A DNA stretch of 64,000 nucleotides. Source: Stenopsyche tienmushanensis. Lineage: Eukaryota > Arthropoda > Insecta > Trichoptera > Stenopsychidae. The position numbers and the translations under genes are program-made. The stretch lies in NCBI GenBank assembly GCA_008973525.1, contig WACJ01000437.1, positions 62,001 through 126,000 of the forward strand. The letters run 5' to 3'. Shown here piece after piece: positions 1 through 11,338 of the stretch (positions are counted from its first letter, which is position 1; each line of letters starts with the position of its first letter). The notes below the pieces were generated by a model. The model was given only the letters and a program-made list of their open reading frames with translations. It made no database searches and was not told where the DNA came from.

Positions 1-66
1 AAGAAATGCTTAAAAGCCGTAAATGATCCCGCAAGACAGCATGTGGTATACATGCATATTCTAGGA

Positions 67-351
67 CAACGCTTCTTAAACTTGTGTAGTCTGCGGACCC
101 CTTTTGAGCAAATTTTTTTTCGCGGACCCCCTCTTGAGCAATTTTTTTTTCGCGGACTCCTTCTTGAACAATTTTTTTTGCGGACCCCATCCCAACATTT
201 TACATTATTTTTGAGACTTAATTTTTCAATAAAACAAATATTTCTTGGTCAAATATTGATCAACATAGATTTTCTTATAACGTTTTCTGTAAATAATTCC
301 ACGAAAATCTTGTTCGAGTATAGATAAATGTTTTTTTACCCAGAACCGCTG
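67..351 (+). mobile_element. hAT-type MITE with internal tandem array
   Basis: A short non-autonomous element. The left end reads CAACGCTTCTTAAACTTGTG and is followed by GTAGTCTGCGGACCCC. The right end is the inverse, ACCCAGAACCGCTG. CAGNGGTTCTNAAACTT followed by GCGGACCCC is a common terminus of hAT-superfamily elements. No transposase is present. The internal block, beginning near 205 with TTGAGACTTAATTTTT, recurs at about 895-1020 and, inverted, at about 10885-10910. No convincing 8-bp target duplication is visible, so the exact ends are uncertain. The hAT assignment is by terminal motif only. Confidence 0.6.
93..190 (+). repeat. About 30-bp tandem repeat, three-plus units
   Basis: Successive units start at 93, 122 and 152, with a partial fourth from about 180. 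Each has the form GCGGACCCC, then TCTTGAGCA, then a run of eight or nine T. The homologous block at about 10925-10980 (opposite strand) carries fewer units, so unit number differs between copies of the same MITE. Confidence 0.8.
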
Positions 352-765
352 CTTTATATAATAAAATATGAGTCAAACATATTTTAACGCAATTTCTAAT
401 ATCACTAAACACTCTAGCAGATATAAGATTAAAAAAAAATTGACCCCAGCAGGTTCTAAAATGATAGTAAGAAATAATTGAATAAATTTTAAAAGTATAG
501 TATATGTTCGTCTTTCTTTAAAAATTTTCGCCAAAAGTGCGGTGTAGCGATATATAGATGTTGAACTACATTTAGCAATTATCACTTGGCACATTTTGTA
601 TTGTTTGCATATACATATTTTACTTTTGTACGTATTATAATAGTTTCATATATTATTCCTAAAAAAATATGCATAACACTTTAAGGCGGTTGAAACGAAA
701 CTTATCTCTATTCCTCTTTTATCCACTTATTAACGAAAATTTTTAGCTAAAAGATTACGCTGAGT
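352..765. other. AT-rich stretch, nothing recognised
   Basis: Strongly AT-rich sequence with homopolymer runs. A 73-codon minus-strand open frame at 373-594 has no recognisable motif and is probably a chance frame. Confidence 0.5.
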
Positions 766-869
766 GTTGTGTAATATATAATAAAATTGGCTGTTAATAG
801 TGTACTGGTTGCTTTATGCTACAATAGAGGCGGCGCAGCGCATGCGCGCAGCATCTCTATGACGTATGC
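766..869 (+). repeat. CGCATGCGC-containing repeat flanking the hAT MITE
   Basis: Contains GTTGTGTAATATATAATAAAAT, then TACTGGTTGC and GCAGCGCATGCGCGCAGC. The same series appears inverted at about 11000-11110, next to the hAT MITE there. The first part also occurs at 13758-13785, and the CGCATGCGC part recurs near 41430. The repeated side-by-side arrangement suggests it belongs to a longer composite element. Confidence 0.55.
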
Positions 870-1052
870 CAGCGGTTCATAAACTTATGCTTTTTATGAC
901 TTAATTATTAAAACAAACTTAATATGTCTTGGTCAAAATAAATATTCTTATAATGTTTTCTGTGAATAATTCCGCGAAAATATCTTGTTCAAGTATAGAT
1001 AAATGATTTTTTTTATATTTTCGCGGACCCCAAGGAATGGTTTCGCGGACCC
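870..1052 (+). mobile_element. hAT-type MITE, truncated copy
   Basis: Begins CAGCGGTTCATAAACTTATG, a clean hAT-type terminus. It continues with a block at about 895-1020 that closely matches 205-335 of the first copy. It then carries two CGCGGACCC units before similarity is lost near 1052. The order of the CGCGGACCC units relative to the shared block is reversed compared with the copy at 67-351, so the two are rearranged derivatives of one family. Confidence 0.6.
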
Positions 1053-1065
1053 TTGTTAATTCTCA

Positions 1066-1142
1066 TTATTTAATTTTCCAAAACCAAGAAATCAGAGTGA
1101 GCCTAAAACGAAACGGTTGATCAGAAATATTAATATTTCTAA
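1066..1142 (-). repeat. SINE fragment (family of 43996-44436)
   Basis: The plus strand reads TTTTCCAAAACCAAGAAATC, then GAGCCTAAAACG, then GATCAGAAATATTAATATTTC. This aligns along its length with 44264-44330 of the near full-length SINE. Only the middle of the SINE is present, with neither the tRNA-like head nor the tail. It lies in the same orientation as the other copies in this window. Confidence 0.65.
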
Positions 1143-2540
1143 TGTGCCATTTAAAATGAAGGCTCCAGAAATAATACCCTGCACAGGGCATATAAAAAGC
1201 TGGTTGCAGCACTTTCTGGATTGGCATCCACAAGTTGCAGAAGCATGTTAAATGCAAGAACTGTTAGGGAAAGATAATATTTATTCCTATGGTGAGAATA
1301 TGAAAGGCCGATTAAGTTAAATACAATGCACATTGTTAACGAAATTAATAACTTCAAAATGGTAAAATTATTCAACTTTCACTGGTTTATTGTATAGTTT
1401 TCATGACTCGTAATGTTTAATTTTATTTGTATTTTATAGCGATGGTTCTGAAACGTTTACGGCCATTGTATAGCGCTTTTCTTGGAAAATGTTTAGAGTG
1501 TTGTGCTTCAAAGAACGAGAGCTGAAGAGTTCAAAGATGGATTTGAACGAAGAATTAATTCAAAACGTGACATTCAAGCGATTGCATTTCATTCGTATTA
1601 ATTGAATACGATCATTGACCACAATGGACAATTTGTCATTATATCTTCCTAAGGATCTCATGAGAGGCTTTATCTCCTTCATTGTTGAGAGTGATCCCCG
1701 ATCATTCCGATCTCGGCTGCAGTCACTGTATCAACTACAATCACCAAATCAAATTACCAGTGTCGCAGTCGGCGTCTTATCGAAGCCCGCCGGGATGATA
1801 AATAGAGAAGTGGTGTCATAATTGATTAGAGTCTCCAGTGTTGTTTAGGTGCTCGGGGCACTCATGGGTTGGCTCTAATGGCCCCTGATTAGACACTAGG
1901 CGGGAATAATCCCGATGATGCAAACCTCAATGCAGACTGGGAGTACACGACGGCTATATCGTTCCGCGTTCTCGGTGCTGGTAAATAAATTACTAAATCG
2001 CACGTGATTTGCACATACGGCTCATATCAAATGAATCAAATCACGGTCCGTCAAGGTGACTTCGAATTAATTTAGCACATGCGAAAAAAGTCACCGACAC
2101 GCCATCATCCCAACATCCTGTCTTCATGTGGGTGATTTTCACTATTTGAAGTATCAGAGCGTATTAACGTCTTCATTCATCTCCAGCTGTTGACGTCTCG
2201 GCGTCAATTATTTGTGGAGCATACGCAGCATACCATTAAAGTATGCAAATAATAATGATACATCAGCAGAAATTAATATAATGCAAGCCATCGATAATCA
2301 ATTAGATTGTAAAGAGGATGCATGAATTCAAAATGAAACAAGTTGACTTGGATATTGTAATAATTGAGGATAAGTTTGAGATAATCCTGGATTCAATCGA
2401 AAATTATTAATAGAATCAAATCCTTCAAATGATTCGCTAATTGATTGAATGCCTCCTTGATCCATTTCATATTTTAAATAAAGATTGCTGTCAATTCCAA
2501 ATATCTAAAATCATGCCTTCGAACAGATTATAAATTTGTT
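1143..2540. other. Single-copy non-coding stretch
   Basis: No transposon end, transposase motif or credible exon was recognised. Open frames are short and without known motifs (for example 68 codons at 1615-1821). The part around 1700-2000 is visibly less AT-rich than its flanks. Confidence 0.5.
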
Positions 2541-2547
2541 ACGGAAT

Positions 2548-2626
2548 AGGGGATGTCCTCAGGCAAAAAAATCCATTGGTGTCAGATCTGGGGACCGTGC
2601 GACCACGGAATAGGGCCGCCAAGATA
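2548..2626 (-). pseudogene. DDE transposase scrap (PDLTPMDFF motif)
   Basis: The reverse complement translates to RSPDLTPMDFF, the segment around the second or third catalytic acidic residue in a Tc1/mariner-superfamily transposase group whose usual form in arthropod genomes is WPxRSPDLTPLDFFLWG. A stop codon follows immediately after DFFA. No rest of the protein and no terminal repeats were found. Two related, divergent copies of the motif lie at 31690-31905 on the plus strand. Confidence 0.6.
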
Positions 2627-2950
2627 ATTAATTTACACAACAGAGGTGACCTAATTTAATTGGAAGCAAAGGTGACCAATTTGAACAAATTTTGGAAATA
2701 AATTTAATAAAAACATCTTAAGCATAAAAATATTTTCTTAACTCTACCAAACTGGTACTTCTTCAAGTTTAACGATTTTTTGAATTATTTGTATGACAGG
2801 TAGCATATCGTTGGAAAGCGTATGACCTAGAGAACTTTTCAAAACTAAAATAAGTTCAAAACAGTCGTTAGTTTTTTTTTATTTAAAGAATTTGCAAGTA
2901 AAAATTTCTCATTCCTTTGTATATTTTTTGAGATTTTGGAAGCTCATAAC

Positions 2951-3487
2951 TAGGGAATGCAATCCCGGGATCCCGGACACTTTTAGGTACTTGAGTATCC
3001 CGGGATTAGAAAACGTAATCCCGAAAATTTCGGGATTGAAATTTTTATCTAACAGAAATTAAAATTTAATTTAAATATTAATATTAAATTAAATTAAAGA
3101 AATTGAATAACAGGACGCTTGGAAACAGTGGCGTAATTACTAATTGGCGAACTTAGGCGACGCCTAGGGGCAGTGACTGTCTAATCTATGTATACATATA
3201 AACAGTACATATATGTTTTTCAAATTGTTATATTTACCTTCCCCACCGGTGATGTATTTACTACACATCGAGTCTAATAATGGGAATATCTATATGAAAT
3301 ATAATAGATACGGGGTTCAAAATTTTTGTATTCCTCCGTTATATAATTACGAATCACATCAAAGTATTATAGTATATAAGTGATCATCTGCAGTGACAGA
3401 AAAAAATAATTTGTCGGGAAATCGGGAATTTTGCTAGTTTTAGTCCGTGTCTCAGCAGAAAGGAATTTTATCAGTCACACTGATGGT
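2951..3487 (+). repeat. Family X interspersed repeat (CCCGGGAT end)
   Basis: Starts near CTAGGGAATGCAATCCCGGG and ends in TTTTAGTCCGTGTCTCAG followed a little later by CTGATGG. It contains the landmarks GGCGACGCCTAGGGGCAGT, CACCGGTGATGTATTTACTA and ATATAATAGATACGGGGTTC. Other copies are at 19245-19735 (inverted) and 31113-31515 (internally deleted). The central third is related to the small TTAA element family Y, so X seems to be a composite that captured Y. There is no coding capacity. Confidence 0.75.
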
Positions 3488-5062
3488 GTTATACGAAAAT
3501 GAGACATTTGACAAAACTCAATCATCGATCAAAAATTAATTCACATAACATCAATTGGGTTGTAAGTCCCTGTAACTGTCAACATGCTGATGTGCTTGAA
3601 GAGCTTGAAGGATTGGCAAAGGCCAATTCTTGAACGCCTCTCCATCAGTAAAGCACGCATGGAATTGGAGAATGTTTGCACGCAAGTACAGAAATTGATT
3701 GCACCCCGAAGACACAACAACCACGTATTTATGGAAACGTATTCTTCCATTTAAAAGCAATTGGATTTTTCACATAAGCTTTCAATTATAGAGACTTGGG
3801 AATATCATTTAAATTCAAATAAAATTTGGACAACCCTATGTCGTACTAATTTAGGGTTCAACATAAATCATATTTGATTGTAGCTTTTGCATTAAGATTT
3901 ATTATATGAATATAATTTATATGCATCTTTAAAAAAACTCACCAGATATCGTATATGCTTAACTTTAACGGAGATATGGATGATCAAAAAATTACCTGTA
4001 ACAAAAAGAAATTCAAAATGAGTATGCAAGTCTTAAAAATATTATATTGGCCTAGTAAAAAAAAATCAAATGCTTATAGGGTAATGTATTTTTATGGCCG
4101 ATATGGTGGTCTGTCTAATCGTATAGCCATATTACGTGAGCGTGACAAATGTATGCAAATATCCATTTTTATTACATATATTCCAGCAAATTATTCATGC
4201 AGATGAAAGCAAAACAAATTGTGAATCAAAAACGAATTGAAGCCGACAATAAATTATCGTCAGGTGTGCCGAATTTATGCATCGGTACGAATTAATTTCG
4301 GATTCGACCATCATTTTCGAACTGTCAATCCTCCCGAGCTGATGATTTCGCTTTTAAAGCACGACCGAGACAACCTTCCGAGAACGCCTTCCCCTCATCA
4401 ATAATCGTCCGATGCAAATATTTAAAGTGACTGTCGATCATACAATGGGTTCGATGTACCACATGTTATTTTGCACATCTTAGGATCGTTAAATACATTT
4501 TTGCGCCCGATAGAATGCCCGCAATGGCCATCGACTTTGTCAGCCCTACTCTGCAGTTCAATGTCTCAACAATGGCGACAAGAGAATGTCAAACAATGGA
4601 GCCGATTATTGGTTCTGAAAAAAATAATGGCGTGACATTTGAAGATATCCGATTGCACATTTCGTGCGGCATTGTGTCTCCGCGTTGTTTGTGTGGACAT
4701 TTTCTTTCCCCGATGTAGTCAGTTGGCCGGACGCGGAAAAAACTACTATTCAATTCTTCAGCATGTGCTTGCAGAAGCACCGTTTACTTCTTCCGTGACG
4801 ATACCGTGGAATTCCTGGAGTGCTGTCGACCATTTGTCTTTGACGCGTGTTTGTATGGCACAGATCTGATCGTTTGGCTAAACATGCAATAAAAATAGCT
4901 GTCAAGGAAAAACATCGTTTTTCAATTATGGCATGCATAAACTCTCTCTTTTTCCCTGGTACCAATAATTAAAAACTACATTCTTCAATATATTACAGGG
5001 AAAAAAACACATTTTTACTTAAATCCATTACAAACCACCATATTATCGACAAAGATTCGCGC
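3488..5062. other. Single-copy non-coding stretch
   Basis: No repeat family member, transposase motif or exon recognised. Several short open frames on both strands (60-83 codons, for example 3955-4206 and 4639-4869) lack motifs. The sequence from about 4500 to 4900 is less AT-rich than its flanks. Confidence 0.5.
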
Positions 5063-5340
5063 AATAATAAGTTAGAAATTCTACGAACATCTGTCCATAA
5101 TCATCTGACAAAATTGGGCTACATCAATCGTTCAGATGTGTGGCTTCCTCATGAACTGAAAATGATATAATAAACCTGGGAAATTTTGGCAATAAGGCAT
5201 TATGATGCATCCGGAGAGATGAATAAAGGTAATAGAACAGAATGAATCATATATTATTCAATAAATTTTGACGTAATACAAATTATTGTTTATTTTTTTT
5301 TCTTAACATGAAAACGAAAGAAACTTATGGGACACCTTAA
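5063..5340 (+). mobile_element. Mariner, internally deleted 3' portion
   Basis: The sequence matches two separated parts of the mariner at 44783-45574. One part encodes the linker region (TCTACGAACATCTGTCC ... TCAGATGTGTGGCTTCCTCA). The other is the 3' end including the terminal repeat (ACGAAAGAAACTTATGGGAC), ending CACCTTAA. The 5' terminal repeat and nearly all of the transposase are missing. The copy cannot encode a protein. Confidence 0.8.
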
Positions 5341-6145
5341 TACAATGCTCTTCGTATACAAGTTTATAATGTGGACGGAAAACGCAGGAAATAAAAACGG
5401 AGAGTCAACCTGTATGGAATTGAACACGGGAAGATGTGGTTCTTCCCGCCGACTCACTTGTAATCTCATAGCGAATTCCTTACTGAGTTAAGCGACTTTT
5501 CTACCTTGTTGGGTCCTAAAATTGATCGATTTTTTAAACATTTTTTTATGCGAAAAATATTAAATATAGAATGTTGATATTTAGTGAGTTGACTAGGCGA
5601 TCTTTATTGAACATAAAAATATTTTTTAAAGTTTCATGACAAAGCGATGATATTCTTCACCACGGAAGTCCTAAATCCTGGACAAGCTGATTTGCAGCAA
5701 AAAATTAAACATATTATTATTTTGTATAATGTCATGTATAGTTTGACCTATAATTATAAATAAATATTGGAAAATAAAAAAATAGTGAGCGATCGAAGAA
5801 AAGTTTGTGTTTTTACCATAACTTTTTTGTGGTTTTTTTAGCTCATTGAATATATATTTTTTTAATATTTATAGATAATTATAGATCAAACGATGAAGAC
5901 GTTTATTGTACATATGTCTACCAAATTTTATAAAGAATGCTCATCTAGGGGGGTGTGAAAGCACTTCCGTGAGCTTGGAAAAAGTAATTTCAAGAAATAC
6001 CTCGTCGATCTATAATTTTGCGAATCTCATTGATATCGACTTTTTTTTTTTTGAACAAACAAGTAGGGTGTTTGATTTTGTGAATTAAGCGTTTTTGTGC
6101 CATGAGCGTCTGTTTTCCATATTGATTCATTTTAACTATTAAAAC
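5341..6145. other. AT-rich stretch, nothing recognised
   Basis: Contains a CACGGGAAGATGTGG block at about 5428 with weak similarity to 17970-18010. No coding or structural feature could be supported. Confidence 0.45.
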
Positions 6146-6147
6146 AA

Positions 6148-6265
6148 TGTATAGGCGATGTCCATAAGAGATAATAGAATACCTTTCATGTGTGGTTAAA
6201 ATAATAGCATTCATTCAATTTATCCCGACTAAAGAATCAGAATAAGCCTGGATCAAGATGGTCGA
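6148..6265 (-). repeat. SINE fragment
   Basis: TATAGGCGATGTCCATAAGAGAT matches the tail-proximal part of the SINE at 44029-44050, and AATCAGAATAAGCCTGGATC with AAGATGGTCGA matches its central part. The middle is deleted and the tRNA-like head is absent. Same orientation as the other SINE copies here. Confidence 0.6.
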
Positions 6266-8442
6266 GTTTAAAAGCATTTCCCAAGGAAACATGAGGGAAA
6301 TGATATCACTAGGAAATATTTCTAAAGGCATAAAAAACAAATTTAAAAGCGTTTATGGATCGACATTGACACATAGTAATTTCGCACATATTCATGCGTT
6401 TCCGGTTGTTTCCAATCATCCGTTCCTCCCATTGAAATTCCCATGAATGGTCGTTTCCATTCGCAGAGAAATTGACCTTATCGAATGGCGTAGGAGGCGC
6501 TGTACCAAAATTGACCTTCATCTTAACTCACTTCGGGGTTAATTTGAATCCATAAATAATCCACGTACGGATTTATTAATCGCCACGTACCGTACACTTA
6601 AAAATACGAGCCCCATAAATCTCCACGCACCGCGAAGTACCGAATGAGACTTTGGAGAAATCGAAAACGTACATTAGAAACAGTTCAGTATTTATTGTTG
6701 CAAAACGGCGATATCGCTCGGGAGGATCGTCGGAGAGGAGCTCGACAGCCTTAAGGTGGTATTGGAAAGCATTCGTTATCTTCAGACCTCATAACGTTGA
6801 CATTTTGAGGTCGTGCCGGGCCGGAGGCTCGTCGGGACCGTATTGCAAGTGGATAACTGAATAACGTCTCGTAGCAATTGTGCTTGTAGATCAGATTTTC
6901 TCACTTTTACTTCTTCGGACCAGCACTTGCGGCAGTGATCTCAATGAAAACGATTTGCATTTCGTACGCGAGCTATGTCCCATTTAGGGGCAGCGCCCAA
7001 GATGTCGAAGAACCATATTTCAAGAGGAGCTTTGCAATGTCGAGATCTAATCGCGAACGGACCTGTTTCGCCCGTGTACAATTACGGAGATTATATAATC
7101 GAGAGGAAAGCACGAATTTGTATGTTGAGGACTCCGCGAAGAGAAGACACTTTGGAATGTAGATTCGAGATCATCACGCGATCTGCGCCGTTAGCATTCG
7201 GAACACGGATGAGAAAATGGCATACAAAAGAGGATGTTTGGCGGAGTTTTTAATAGCGAAGGTCGGTAGAATTGGGTCGGGAATCCTGGATATTTCCAAT
7301 TATAAGCCGACCAGCAGAAAGCGGCTTGAATTTATAAAAGCAGTCGATGAATTAGCATAGGACGATCGTAAAATATCGAAGATATTCATTTAAATTTAAA
7401 GACCAACGGTTGGTCTTATTTGGTGGAAATGGTTTGTTGCCACATAAATCTTCAGCGGTTAGCACCTTGTCACATAAAATATCAGCATATGCAGCAAATA
7501 AATATTTAGACAAGTTTGCTAAATTAAGACACTGCTCATTTGAAACAAATATATCTTATAAAATTACTCACTAAAGAAAGCTAAAAACTAAAAGAATACA
7601 GAGTACGTTCCTCATAAAGCCAACCATATTAGCAGATAGATAATGACAGCATCCTCAAAAAGCTGAAAATACAATACCTTAAAAGGTCATGGAAAACTGG
7701 ACATGCAAGATGGATTCCGAAAATCCCTAAAAGACACTCAGCAAAAGTAATTTTAAAAGAACTTGGAATTCCTTAATGAGGCTGTAACAAGACTGTATTA
7801 CTCCTGAAAAAATGTAATTGATTTTTACGCAAGAAGATTTTGAATTAAATTATTTTTAAAAATAATTAAATCGACAAAATCATTCCAATATGACTTATCG
7901 CGATTCGTATTTTTATCATTAAACTACGATCTTAAGACTTCTCAATCAAGTGAATTGCTAAATAAATGAAGATTTCCATCGAGGAAGTGTATTATACCAT
8001 TAAAAGACACCAGGGGACTGGGACTTTGAAGGACAGGAAAATACCGGACCGCCCAAAATCTACTATGATTGCAAAAAAAAAAAAAAATCAGTCGTAAGCT
8101 CTTCAGATTGCTGCAAGAGATTTACATTGCGTTTTTAATTTCAATAAATGATAAGTTATATAATTGTAATATTTTTCTCTTAGTACTTCAACTCTATTTT
8201 TTATATCCATTGAATTCCCTTCCTATCCACGACTTTTATATTATATGTGTGGGATTGTCTTCTTGTCTTCCAACCTCCTAAAACTTCATAGACTGATAAA
8301 TTTTCCCATTGTCTATAATAATTTGTGATCAATCAATATAATTCTCTTAAATCCCAAAGCAATAACTTCTTATAAAATTATTCGTAGATTAGTTCCCTCT
8401 GTGTAAATCTAGCCTTCATATGGAGCGTTGAAAGTCTTTTAT
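6266..8442. other. Single-copy stretch with a GC-raised island
   Basis: No recognised repeat. The interval of about 6560-7260 is visibly richer in G and C (for example around 6715-6850). It contains overlapping open frames of 70-92 codons (6652-6864, 6935-7162, 6975-7253) with no motif I recognise and no convincing splice-supported exon. It could be a conserved non-coding element or simply unique sequence. Confidence 0.45.
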
Positions 8443-9370
8443 ACGAGGGTGATTCAAATATAACCCGGAATTAAGTAAGACCCAAGTGTTCGATTGGGAG
8501 AAACAGTCCGCTGGAAGATAATAGCTACAGTGTTTTGGGACTCGAATTTTATTTTATTGATACATAATAAACTGTCAGTTGCTAGATGACGCTAAGGCTT
8601 TTAAAATTAAAACGAACAATTTCGCGTTGCGCAACAGTGGATGCTATTTCTCGCCTTTTTTCTTCAGTAGCGAGATTAAAAAGCTTTCTATCCAATGGTA
8701 TAAATATATTAAGTTATTCCATAAGTTTCTTTCGCAAATGAACACAGATCTAATCATAGCCATGGTTGAAGAAAACCCGCGATATACTGTTCGGGAAATA
8801 GCTAACATGCTAGAAATTCTACGAACATTCGTCCATAATCTGACTGACTCAAATAAACTTCAGCGTATTTCAACATGCGATCTTCTTCCCCAACGACATA
8901 ATAGCCAACCTTTTTTGAAGAGAGTTGTCACTGGAGATGAAAGTTGGTTACTCTATGAGAATATCCAATGTAAACGGTTTTGGATCAAGGGTACAGAAGC
9001 TTTAACTGTAGCTAAACCTGGCCTACATCAAAAAAAAGTTTTGCTATGCATTTGGTGGAACTGGAAGTGGATAGTTTATTATGAGCTACTTCAGCAAGGT
9101 GAAACAATCAATTCAAACAGAATATTGTTTCCAACTAGACAATCTAAAGGATGCAATTGCCAGAAAACGGCCAGAATTAGCGAACAGACGAGGTGTTGTT
9201 TTTCATCACGATAACGCCAAACCTCATGTGTCTTAGCTCGTCAGAAATAAATCCTAATATTTCTAATGATGGGAACTATGTAGAAAAATAGGATACTCCA
9301 TTTGTATTTTAATACATCACTGATAAATTTATACAGCGAAATTCCGGGTTATATTTGAATCACCCTCGTA
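8443..9370. mobile_element. TA-flanked mariner-type element with long TIRs
   Basis: The terminal inverted repeats are near-perfect over about 30 bp. The left end begins ACGAGGGTGATTCAAATATA and continues ACCCGGAATT. The right end is AATTCCGGGT then TATATTTGAATCACCCTCGT. Both ends are flanked by TATA, consistent with TA target duplication. Length is about 930 bp, but the interior (8709-9247) is a different mariner. The resident element is therefore only about 390 bp, a MITE-sized non-autonomous copy. No transposase belonging to these ends was found. The well-preserved TIRs suggest fairly recent movement. Confidence 0.85.
8709..9247 (+). mobile_element. Nested mariner with broken transposase
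   Basis: The 5' end TTAAGTTATTCCATAAGTTT continues TCTTTCGC, the same terminus as the copy at 44783. The longest frame (8579-9214, 211 codons) begins upstream in the host element. From about residue 54 it reads as mariner transposase: MNTDLIIAMVEENPRYTV (helix-turn-helix region), then VTGDESWLLYEN with the first catalytic Asp (residue 120), then LLCIWWNW. The frame then shifts, and the second Asp motif FHHDNAKPH lies in another frame at about 9195-9225. The 3' third, including the last catalytic Asp and the 3' TIR, is missing. Non-functional. Confidence 0.85.
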
Positions 9371-10849
9371 TAAATTTAGATCCTGTTTTATTTAAATTTT
9401 CCATGAATATGTGACATGACCTATCCAAACAACAAAATTTATTTTATGTATTCCGGTTAGACGACCTCAGAGTCGAGTAAAAATGCTACAGACGCCTGTC
9501 GATTATTAAAATAGATTCTTGATCATGTTCTTGTACCCGTACAAGGAACGCTGATTATTTTAAATACTTTCTCGAAAAGTTAGTCCTGGAATGTAGCTTG
9601 TGGAGCGCCATAAAAAGTCCAATAATATGCATTACGCTCCAGAGAAAGTCTAATCAGAATAACGAGCCGAGTTCGTTATCGTCAGAGCGATCGATTAAAG
9701 TTTCGGAGTGGTCCATCGAGATGTGTGCCAGAGTGGAAGTGGGCAGCGAGGAAGTGAGGAAGGAGCCGGTTGGGCCGAAGTGCATGCTGCTGCACGGTGC
9801 ATGGTGCAGCAATGCAGTGGAGAGGTCAGTTCCCTTTACAAAAGAGTGTCATCTTGGTGCTTGGACGATTTCGGTGAACAGGACAACGACCTGCCCGCAG
9901 ACCCACTCTTGCGTCACTCACAATCAACACTCGTCATGGACAATCATTCAATGCGTTTATGTTGAAGTCCCGGTGCTCGATGCCCTACAACGATTTACAA
10001 TTGTAAAACTATTATCTTTAAATATATAGATGCTCCTTAAATTCCAGCCCATTTTTATAATAAAGACTTACATTCCCGTTATTCAATTCCAAATATGCAT
10101 AAAGACAATACCTTGCACACAAATATTAACCCTTTTCATACTCGAGCACTTTTGTTTGAACTAATATTGCACATTTTTTAATAAAGATTTTACACATATT
10201 TCGTTGATTTTTTTATCAAAAAAAAAATTACAATGCCATCATAAATTATTGTTTTTCAAAGACTTATTATTTTTCAAAGTCATTGTATTTTGGTGATAGG
10301 AGATATAATTCAGATATATAATTACATTTAAATAGATCTCGATCAGTTTTTAAACGAATTAACGGTGCAAAAAATGCAACACTAAGAATAAATGCATTTC
10401 CAAAGATAAAAAACACGCCCATGCAATCTTATTAATTTATCAAATTGCACGTCATATTGGGCGATATTTATGTTTGTGGATGCTTTTACGTCTGGCATTC
10501 AATACTTTTATCTTATCATTTTTCAATGCAATGGGATTTAACCCTAGATCATTAATCATATTTTGAGTTACATTGTCACTACATATTACGTGATAATTGA
10601 CGATTTGACGACGTGACGATTGACGTACAACGTAGTGAGTACGCCCAGGACACTAATTTGCTTATTTAGAAAGGTACTGAGCGGGGAAGGATTGGGTGCA
10701 AACAAGTGGAATGCGTTCAGAGTCTGTAGTCTGTGAGACTAATGATTAGTGATGCCATGATATCAGTCGTCCAAGTTTCATTTTGACATTAAATGTTTAT
10801 GGATCTAGTTAAAACAAGACTATTTAAATGTGAATTTTAGATGGGAGAG
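9371..10849. other. Single-copy non-coding stretch
   Basis: No repeat or exon recognised. A 143-codon plus-strand frame at 9598-10029 and an 85-codon frame overlapping it (9708-9965) lie in a GC-raised patch and show no known motif. I treat them as chance frames. Confidence 0.45.
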
Positions 10850-10999
10850 GATCAATGGGTAAAAAGCGATAATTTTTTACCAAAAAAATGTTTGTTCGAA
10901 AAATTAAGTCTCAAGAACGACGTAAAATTTTGGGATGGGGTCCACGAAAACACTTTTGCTTGAGAGGGTCCGCAGACTACATAAGTTTAATAAGCGCTG
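10850..10999 (-). mobile_element. hAT-type MITE, inverted copy
   Basis: Reads as the reverse complement of the MITE at 67-351. GGTCCGCAGACTACATAAGT and TTAATAAGCGCTG form the terminus at 10999, and TGGGATGGGGTCCACG and TTAAGTCTCAAG match its interior. It has fewer of the 30-bp units than the first copy. The left limit is approximate. Confidence 0.65.
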
Positions 11000-11110
11000 A
11001 CATAAACCATTCGCTATGCGCATGCGCTGTGCAGTCTCTACTATGTGTATGTCTATACATCAACAACAACAATCACACCAGTAGCCCGCCTATTTTATTA
11101 TATATTACAC
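11000..11110 (-). repeat. CGCATGCGC repeat, inverted copy
   Basis: CGCTATGCGCATGCGCTGTG, then ACCAGTAGCCCGCC and ATTTTATTATATATTACAC, is the inverse of 766-869. It again abuts a hAT-type MITE end. Confidence 0.55.
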
Positions 11111-11338
11111 AAACACAACATGTTTTAGCTCACAATTTCCGTAAATAAACGTAATAACTTTCGTAACGACTGAGCCGATTAAGAAATACAAGGATGACTG
11201 AGAAGAGATTTTTTAATCGAATCCAATTTTTCATAAATAATATCTCAATATATTCCTACTAAATGCCTATACCTTCTACGGAATGTCTTCATTTGCTTGT
11301 TTGCTAAGAGCATGCGGTCCATTTTGTGGTATATTTCT

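Noticed and set aside
67..1052. LTR retrotransposon suggested by the direct repeat of 205-335 and 895-1020
   Set aside because: No primer-binding site, polypurine tract, gag/pol remnant or TG...CA ends. The hAT-type termini explain the repeat better.
5400..5490. Possible repeat shared with 17920-18030 (CACGGGAAGA.GTG...GTAGTCTC)
   Set aside because: Similarity is patchy and limited to short blocks. I could not align flanks convincingly.
9598..10029. 143-codon plus-strand open frame
   Set aside because: No motif, overlapped by another frame, and lying in a GC-raised patch where long chance frames are expected.
11150..11260. Second Helitron-like segment (ACTTTCGTAACGACTGAGCCGATT)
   Set aside because: Only one short motif resembles Helitron ends. 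No TC start or other support.
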